Shown: positions 57,900-64,000 of the stretch, one piece after another
Position numbering within the stretch: the first letter of the stretch is position 1
Layout of the letters: the number at the start of each line of letters is the position of its first letter
Assembly: GCA_949752735.1 (NCBI GenBank)
Contig: OX457047.1
Coordinates: 6,886,266-6,950,265, forward strand
DNA from: Lumbricus terrestris
Taxonomy: Eukaryota; Annelida; Clitellata; Crassiclitellata; Lumbricidae
Length of the DNA: 64,000 bases
Direction: 5' to 3'
Position numbers and translations under genes: made by a program
The notes under the pieces: generated by a model
Databases searched by the model: none
Told to the model about the DNA's origin: nothing
The model's input: the letters and a program-made list of their open reading frames with translations, nothing else

Positions 57900-58155
57900 C
57901 TTCTGCTGGTCCATTGCTGACATCCTCCTTCATCATCCGCGTCACTTCGTTGTCAAGTACGACCCCATCGAGCGCCCATCCCTTGTGCGCCCTCGTGATC
58001 TCCTGCCTCATGGCCGTCAGAAACCCCTGAGGATTGAAGAAGCCTGCCATCCAGAAGACCTTCGGACGAGACTCAAACAACCAACCACTGAACTGTGTGT
58101 TGCGATCCAATAGATCAGTACACCAGAAACCGAATGTGGCCGACTCCCAGGAAAT
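57900..58155 (-). CDS. DNAH5: Dynein heavy chain exon e16
   Basis: 85 codons plus one base: [104 protein letters not shown] is the hallmark of the dynein C-terminal domain. Acceptor CTTGTAG, donor GAAG|GTGATG; phase 0 in, 1 out. Confidence 0.95.
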
Positions 58156-58389
58156 CTACAAGAAATTCAAATAATATTATTCATAATAATATACTAGTAC
58201 ACTTTCGCCACTGTCACTTTCCCCAGCCAAGAAATCAAAGATTAGGGCCATCCTGGACTGGCTTTTAAAAAGTAGTTAGTAATAAAGTCCATGAGGGATC
58301 CGAAATACCTCGGGCCAAAAAATAAAAAAAATTATACTAGTATAATAAGTATCATTAGTATTATTATTAGATTCTATTGCCACTGTTGT

Positions 58390-58520
58390 AATAATTGTGA
58401 TGGTAACGGTGATTACGACGACGATGCCGCTGTTGCTGTTGCTGCGAATGATGATGATGACGACGACGATGATGATGATGACGACGATGACGACGATGAC
58501 GATGGTGGTTTCAGTAATAG
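58390..58520. repeat. (GAT/GAC)n triplet repeat
   Basis: GATGAC-rich; a second such tract is at 58735-58815. Poly-Asp readings result. Confidence 0.92.
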
Positions 58521-59017
58521 TAATAATAATAGAAAAAGAAAATGTTGTGGTTGCTGATCATCCATGCTATTTTTTTAATCATAATTTTTAATACTGATTG
58601 GATCAAATAAAATTACGGCTATTATTTTATGCTGTACATGTGATGCTGTTTATCATTATGATGAAAAATTTATTATGATATTACAATAACGACATCAATA
58701 TTATTAGCAATAACACTAATTGCTTTTATACAAAATAAATGATAGTGATGATGGTGATGACGATGACGACGACAACGACAGCGATCATGATGATGATCCT
58801 AGTCATGATAACGACAATAGCATTATCAGCGGCAGCAGCAACAACAGCAATAACAATAATAGGCCCTTTCATATAAATGTAGACATAGGGCCTAACAATA
58901 TAATTATACGAGAATTAAATGGAGGTGCTTTCAGCATAATGTGTTCTGACCCAGTAGTAATAATAGGTCCTATCATAATAAGCCATTTGATAAATGATTA
59001 AAGCAAATAAATGGGCT

Positions 59018-59157
59018 GCATGTTCCTTGAAGAGGCGCTATATAAATACTTGAATGCATAATTTGTTCTTACCCTCCTCCATGTAGTGCATGTTCCTTGA
59101 AGAGGCGCTATATAAATACTTGAATGCATAATATGTTCTTACCCTTCTCCATGCGTC
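59018..59157. repeat. 70-bp tandem duplication including the e15 donor
   Basis: 59018-59087 and 59088-59157 are near-identical (a handful of differences). Each contains LINE tail sequence (GAAGAGGCGCTATATAAATA) and CTTACCC(T/C)..CTCCATG, that is, the last bases and 5' splice site of e15. The true donor is at 59142/59143; its copy lies 70 bp further into the intron. Confidence 0.93.
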
Positions 59158-59355
59158 TGGGATGCGAGCGTCGTACATGCAGTCGAGTGCATCCTTCAGA
59201 TTCTCCGACATGATGATCGTTCCATCGATGGCCAGCTGCAGATCCTGAAGAGTGTTGCGAACCGTAGTGATGACCTTCTGCATTCGGTCGATCTCCTGAC
59301 GAAGGAAGATCGTCAGAGGCTGAGACAAACCCATCTTCTTCAAACAGTCTTTCAC
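59143..59355 (-). CDS. DNAH5: Dynein heavy chain exon e15
   Basis: 71 codons: [81 protein letters not shown] and AI.GTI.MSE.L..A.D...D.R.P..W are family hallmarks. Acceptor TTACAG, donor AGG|GTAAGA, phase 0 at both ends. Confidence 0.95.
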
Positions 59356-60118
59356 CTGTAATTAATTATTATGGCAGACAAATATCGGGCAGTTCAACGT
59401 TCAAAGGTTGGGAAAAAGCGGTATATAAATGTCGCATACAGTGGCAGCGTTATCATATAGGTAGCGGTAGGTCATTATTTTGATCCAGGCTACCTGCGTT
59501 ACTATTGACCTGCCTTGTGATCTGCCAATAATATCTTTCCGACATTTTACTATAATATGATTGAAATAATGGGCATTTCAAGGTTACAAAAGGCGATATA
59601 ATTATTCACTTATTCATTACTGTCAAGATTCTCAAGAATAATTATAAAGCGCCCCTTCAAGCAGCTTACTCATTATTATGCATTCCTAGTCCAAACACGT
59701 TGAGACAAAAAAGGTCCTAAAAAGAAGCATGCAAAACACTGTTGAGTCAACCCTATGCTACAGGCGTATCTCCAACTGATAAATGTCACATAGGCCAAAC
59801 TGGTGCTCGCTTGACTTTACGTATAAATAATCACATTGCGATCATGTATATTTAAAGGCCTATGCCGCCTATCACTTGATCTGGCAACACTTTGAAGACT
59901 AGTGCAGTTTGGTTGGCTTATCATGGTCAATTATAGGCTATAATGTCATTCCGACGTTTTTACGGCAACTAATGAAACCATGCTGCCGCTATCATGTAAG
60001 CTCATTAATATATCAATTATCATTTTACCTGCAATGGAGACCTTTCGTTAAAACCTCATCGTCGGCGTACAACAGCTGACGGATAACAGAGAAAAAGTTA
60101 TAGAACCAGTATTCTAGA

Positions 60119-60448
60119 CATGGGCGGAGGCTTGGGCGGAGACTTGCGGGGGGACGAAAACGAGCGGCCGAAGATTTTGGGCGGACCAATGGCTGAGACG
60201 CCGACGAAATTTTCCATCTATTTTTCGTGAAAAATTTCTGACGACCTTTTTTAGTCATCACCTCGTTTGTTCGAAGATCTCTTCTTCTATCTTCTAACGT
60301 TATAACCTCACAGTGTGTTTCGTGAAGTGTGTACATGATGACCTAACACGTACATACCGATTGGAGGGGGGGACAAATGCATGGGCCGTCCCCCCACCAC
60401 ATCCATTGAGGGGGACCGTCCCCCGTCCCCTCTAAGTCTCCGCCCATG
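60119..60448. mobile_element. hAT-type MITE, 330 bp
   Basis: Perfect 11-bp inverted ends CATGGGCGGAG. Perfect 8-bp duplication ATTCTAGA at 60111-60118 and 60449-60456. Core with AAATTTCTGACGACC and GGGGGACCGTCCCCC, sister of 34281-34571 in the reverse orientation. In the e14-e15 intron. Confidence 0.95.
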
Positions 60449-60510
60449 ATTCTAGATTGATGTCTTTTGTTTTATCGGCGCCACAGAAGTATTCAAATAT
60501 GCACTTGGCT

Positions 60511-60576
60511 CAGAGGCGGATCCAGAGGGGCCAATCCAGCCATGCCCCCATTAAAAAATTTCTGTATCCGCCCTTG
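60511..60576. mobile_element. Miniature hAT-type element, 66 bp
   Basis: CAGAGGCGGATCCAG at the left and, reverse-complemented, CAAGGGCGGATACAG at the right. Perfect 8-bp duplication ACTTGGCT at 60503-60510 and 60577-60584. Left part (GGGGCCAATCC.GCCATG) equals the start of 60987-62828, so it is a deletion derivative of that family. It ends 49 bp before the e14 donor region. Confidence 0.93.
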
Positions 60577-60624
60577 ACTTGGCTATAAAAAAAATGATGG
60601 GTAGACGGTAGAGGTGAGTTTTAC

Positions 60625-60764
60625 TTCGTGAGCGACATAATCATCGGGTAGTTTAGCGAGCATATCATCGGCCAATCGATAGACGACTGCCTCCCTCGTC
60701 TCTCCACCAGTTGCACTCGAATCCTTCGGTTGGATGTTCACCACTCTCTCCAGCATCTCATTCG
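60625..60764 (-). CDS. DNAH5: Dynein heavy chain exon e14
   Basis: 46 codons after two phase bases: [46 protein letters not shown]. Corresponds to the IQPK.S..GG.ETRE..V..L..DML.KLP.DY stretch of DNAH5/8. Donor GAA|GTAAAA, joining e15 in phase 0. Acceptor called at TAATACAG|CG; the bases before it would read N-T, which are also the conserved residues, so the true 5' limit is uncertain by a few codons. Confidence 0.9.
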
Positions 60765-60869
60765 CTGTATTAAAATGAACAATCAAACATATCGCACTGA
60801 ATCCGCTATTTAATAACTATCAACATCGCTTGTTTTTATATGTCTTAGGCAGTGCATAAAGTGTGGGAA

Positions 60870-60986
60870 AATAAGTGCATGGACGCCCCTTACCTCTCCA
60901 ATAGAAGTGCCTGAACGCCCCTTACCTCTCCAATAGAAGTGCCTGAACGCCCCTTACCTTTCCAATAGAAGTACCTGGACGCCCCT
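60870..60986. repeat. 36-bp minisatellite, three units
   Basis: TGAACGCCCCTTACCTCTCC, AATAGAAGTGCC repeated about three times; a further partial unit (ACGCCCCTTACCTTTCCAG) lies at 62829-62850, beyond the inserted element. Confidence 0.9.
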
Positions 60987-62828
60987 CAAGGGCGGATCCA
61001 GGGGGGCCAATCCGGCCATGGCCCCCCCCATTTCAAATCACCATGGGACGTGGCCCCCCCATCCATGGTGGCCCAAAAAAAATTTCAGGGTGTCAGTCAT
61101 GCACAGGAGAATTAATGTATAAATGTAATTAAAATCTATAATAAAAATAATGTATAAATGTAATTAAAATCTAATCTAAGTCTCTCACGCAATTGCATTG
61201 TCTTAATATAAAGCATCGAAATGAAACAATCTTTCAACAGTATCCAACTATGATTTATGGCATGGAATGTATGTTATTCGTGTATAATTATATTCGTAGT
61301 AAATTGTAAAAACATTAACACCAATAAACACAATTATAACTAAGTACAACTAACTATTAATTACAAATTAAGTTAACACTAACAACAGTGTTTGGGATGT
61401 AATTTATTTTTTGCAGATGCCAAAAAAATTTCAGGGCGAAACAAGTTAAGTTTTGAGTTTAGTCTATATGTGCAAGAAAATGCGGTGAATGATAACACAT
61501 GTTTACTCCTTGTTTTTATTTATATCTTACTATATTTCATTCAGTAGTGGGAAGTATTTTATTTATTTTAGTCTTAAAAAGTCATCAGTTTTTGGGATGC
61601 TAAATTGAACACCTTTTTTTTGAAAATTTCGCACGGAAGACTAAAAGTCATCGCTCTTTTTAGGCGAAAAATTTAACACCTTTTTTAAGATTTCGCAAGG
61701 ATGACTACAAAAAGTCATCAGTTTTTTGGGATGCCAAATTGAACACCTTTTTTGAAAATTTCGCACGGAAGACTAAAAAGTCATCACTCTTTTTAGACGA
61801 AAAATTAATGACTACAAAAAGTCATGAGTTTTTTTAATTCTAAATTGAACACCTTTTTTGAAAATTTCGCACGGGAGACTAAAAAGTCATCACTCCTTTT
61901 AGACGAAAAATTCAACACCTTTTTTAAGATTTCGCAGGGATGACTACAACAAGTCATTAGTTTTTTGGGATGCGAAATTAAACACCTTTTTTGAAAGTCT
62001 CGCATGGAAGACTAAAAAGTCATCACTCTTTTTAGACGAAAAATTAAACACCTTTTTTAAGATTTCGCACGAATGACTACAAAAAGTCATGAGTTTTTTA
62101 AATTCTAAATTGAACACCTTTTTTTGAAAATTTCGCACGGGAGACTAAAAAGTCATCACTCCTTTTAGACGAAAAATTCAACACCTTTTTTGAGATTTCG
62201 TAGGGATGACTACAACAAGTCATCAGTTTTTTGGGATGCAAAATTAAACACCTTTTTTGAAAATTTCGCATGGATGAATAAAAAGTCATCACTCTTTTTA
62301 GACAAAAAATTAAACACCTTTTTTAAGATTTCGCACGGATGACCAAAAAATTTCATCAGTGTTTTGGGAAGGAAAATTGAACACCCTTTTTGAAGATTTC
62401 CGGCGGATTACTTAAAAAAGAACATCTAGTTTTCGGGAAAGAAGTTTTTAAGTAAAGTCTATATTTATTGAGACCTTATGGCACTCTTACAAGCACTGAA
62501 AAGTACAGCTAATTTGTTAAGATAACAGCTTAAAATGCTACCATTGCAATGTGAAAATTCAAAAAGTTTCTGGTGGGGAGGGGCATATCCCCTCCCCACA
62601 CCCCTCCCCTACCACTCTCGGCGCTGCGTGCCTCATGATTGTCTTCAGACGGTCAATTATCTACCCCTCTGAAAACCTCAATTCCCCCAGAGGTGGGGGC
62701 TCTGGTTTCGCACAAAAACGACTAAAAAAGTTCATCAGATTTTTCGGCGAAAGATCAACGAAAAAATTTCCGACCCCAGCCCAAAATTTTTTGGCCCCCC
62801 TTTTCGAAAATTCCTGGATCCGCCCTTG
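60987..62828. mobile_element. Non-autonomous hAT-type element, 1,842 bp, with internal tandem array
   Basis: Perfect 16-bp inverted ends CAAGGGCGGATCCAGG. Perfect 8-bp duplication ACGCCCCT at 60979-60986 and 62829-62836. An array of about 130-bp units occupies 61560-62420. GC-rich block with CTCCCCACACCCCTCCCC near 62580. No transposase. Confidence 0.96.
61560..62420. repeat. Alternating 64-bp dimer array inside the hAT-type element
   Basis: Two half-units alternate: one with AAGTCATCAGTTTTTTGGGA and AAATTGAACACCTTTTTTGA, the other with AAGTCATCACTCTTTTTAGA and AAATTAAACACCTTTTTTAA; both end ATTTCGCACGGA. Dimer starts near 61583, 61711, 61954, 62088 and 62220. Short GACT...AGTC inverted motifs recur in every half-unit. 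Confidence 0.93.
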
Positions 62829-62836
62829 ACGCCCCT

Positions 62837-64000
62837 TACCTTTCCAGTATGTGCTAGATAATAAGTGGCTGAACGCCGTTCGGATTTTAAAACAAGTGCA
62901 TGGACGCCGTCCATGACCGTCCAGGCACACTTTAAGCCCTGGTCTTAGGCTTACTATCAGTATTATTAATTTTACCTATGCCTCTGTTGGCCCTTTGCTG
63001 TGGAATGACCTTCCTAAGTTCCTGCTACAACTGAATCCGGTTTTTAACTCCAAAAGAGCCTCTATTAACATTTAATATCGCTTGTCTTAGGCCTACTGTC
63101 AACATTTATCTATACCTCTGTTCATAGATTGAGTATTCGTGACTTTTGGGTTTAATATTCGTAAATATTCGCGAATATTAAGATTTTTTAATATTCGTAA
63201 ATATTCGGAAATATTCGTTAGCGGATTAAAGTGAACCATCGAAACCGCAATGTTACCCGGTAAAGCAGTTTAAGTTTCTGTATGACTGTACACGTGACAT
63301 TCACTCGCATTCAGGGCAAGGTTGAATTAAAATATGCGATGCGCTTAATATGCTGAGATCGGGATATTTTTGCTTGTAATCTGGCACAATTATTTCCTGC
63401 GTTGGCATTTATATTTGCTCATCTTGCTACACTGATATAAAACAACTTTATCATTTTGCAGTTACTATTCATCATCATCAACATCCTTAGGCTCAGCGCC
63501 CGTAGGAGTCCGACGCCACTCTCTGTCTGAGTCTGTCTCGCATCATGCAGCCCAGCTTCAACCGGTCCAGTCAGCAGGTCTGCTCCATACCATTAACATC
63601 TTGGAGCAGCTATAGACCACCTTGCCTGAATGAAGAGAATATTGGGAGAGAGGCATGAAGGACAACCTGGGTCAATGCCCGTATGTGTCCCACGCTCTCC
63701 TCCAACTCTCTCCACCGGTCTGTCCTGACTGGCCTGTGCATGTCTGCTTCACATCATGACACCTTGAAGCATCTGGGTCGCTATGTCACTTGTGCCGTGT
63801 TTTTGCGGATTTCAATCGTCTTGTTCTTTTACTGCCAGCGTATCGCCACCCATCTGGCAAACCTTCCTCCTTTTGTCCGGGCTTAGGACCGGCACAGGGA
63901 CATTGTTGGTTCCCTGTGGCGGAGGATGGATGCAGTTTAACGTCGTGCCCAGGACAAGCAGTTACTATTACAGGCAGTTAAAGTTTATTTCTAATTTAGC
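62837..64000. other. No gene recognised; upstream of e14
   Basis: Contains a short palindromic block (AATATTCGTAAATATTCGCG and neighbours, 63130-63215) and, at 63480-63950, non-repetitive-looking sequence with decayed plus-strand readings that I do not recognise. The exon that should precede e14 was not found. Confidence 0.5.

Overview
The window is animal nuclear DNA: AT-rich, intron-rich and dense in repeats. The only host gene I can identify is an axonemal outer-arm dynein heavy chain of the DNAH5/DNAH8 group, on the minus strand. It implies an animal with motile cilia. The mix of repeats (CR1/Rex-like, RTE, Tx1-like and RNase H LINEs, tRNA-derived SINEs, hAT, piggyBac and mariner elements) fits a marine invertebrate, but that placement is inference with low confidence.

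Seventeen coding exons (called e1 to e17 in protein order) were delimited by conserved protein sequence, matching reading phase and splice sites. They encode about 1,244 residues, from the base of the microtubule-binding stalk through AAA5, AAA6 and the C-terminal domain to the stop codon. Their order on the chromosome is wrong for one gene. Reading along the minus strand, e14 to e17 (60.76 to 56.87 kb, with the stop codon) come first, followed by e1 to e13 (50.56 to 10.61 kb). The two blocks complement each other and do not overlap. The locus is therefore rearranged, partially duplicated or misassembled. One exon (e7) has a one-base frameshift, one intron uses a GC donor, and fragments of e6 and e11 lie in the opposite orientation in the gene's own introns.

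Layout: 0.1-0.9 kb holds the end of a TTAA-type element, then a 200-N gap. 1.08-7.34 kb is a 1,217-bp satellite made from the 3' end of a Tx1-like LINE. 7.4-10.5 kb has SINEs and a LINE tail. 10.6-50.6 kb holds e13 to e1, with introns full of minisatellites, LINE tails and non-autonomous DNA transposons. 50.6-56.8 kb has a LINE, a local duplication, a mariner relic and a SINE. 56.9-60.8 kb holds e17 to e14. 60.1-62.8 kb contains three hAT-type elements with clean 8-bp target duplications. The last 1.1 kb has no recognised gene.

Several elements could be delimited to the base by perfect 8-bp or TTAA target duplications, and nested insertions give a relative chronology. A CR1-like LINE and a tRNA-derived SINE share one 3' hairpin, and substitutions in its stem are compensated. 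Exon e10 lies between two minisatellites, one of which consists of repeated copies of the exon's own 5' splice site. No bacterial-type features, CRISPR arrays or confident RNA genes were seen.
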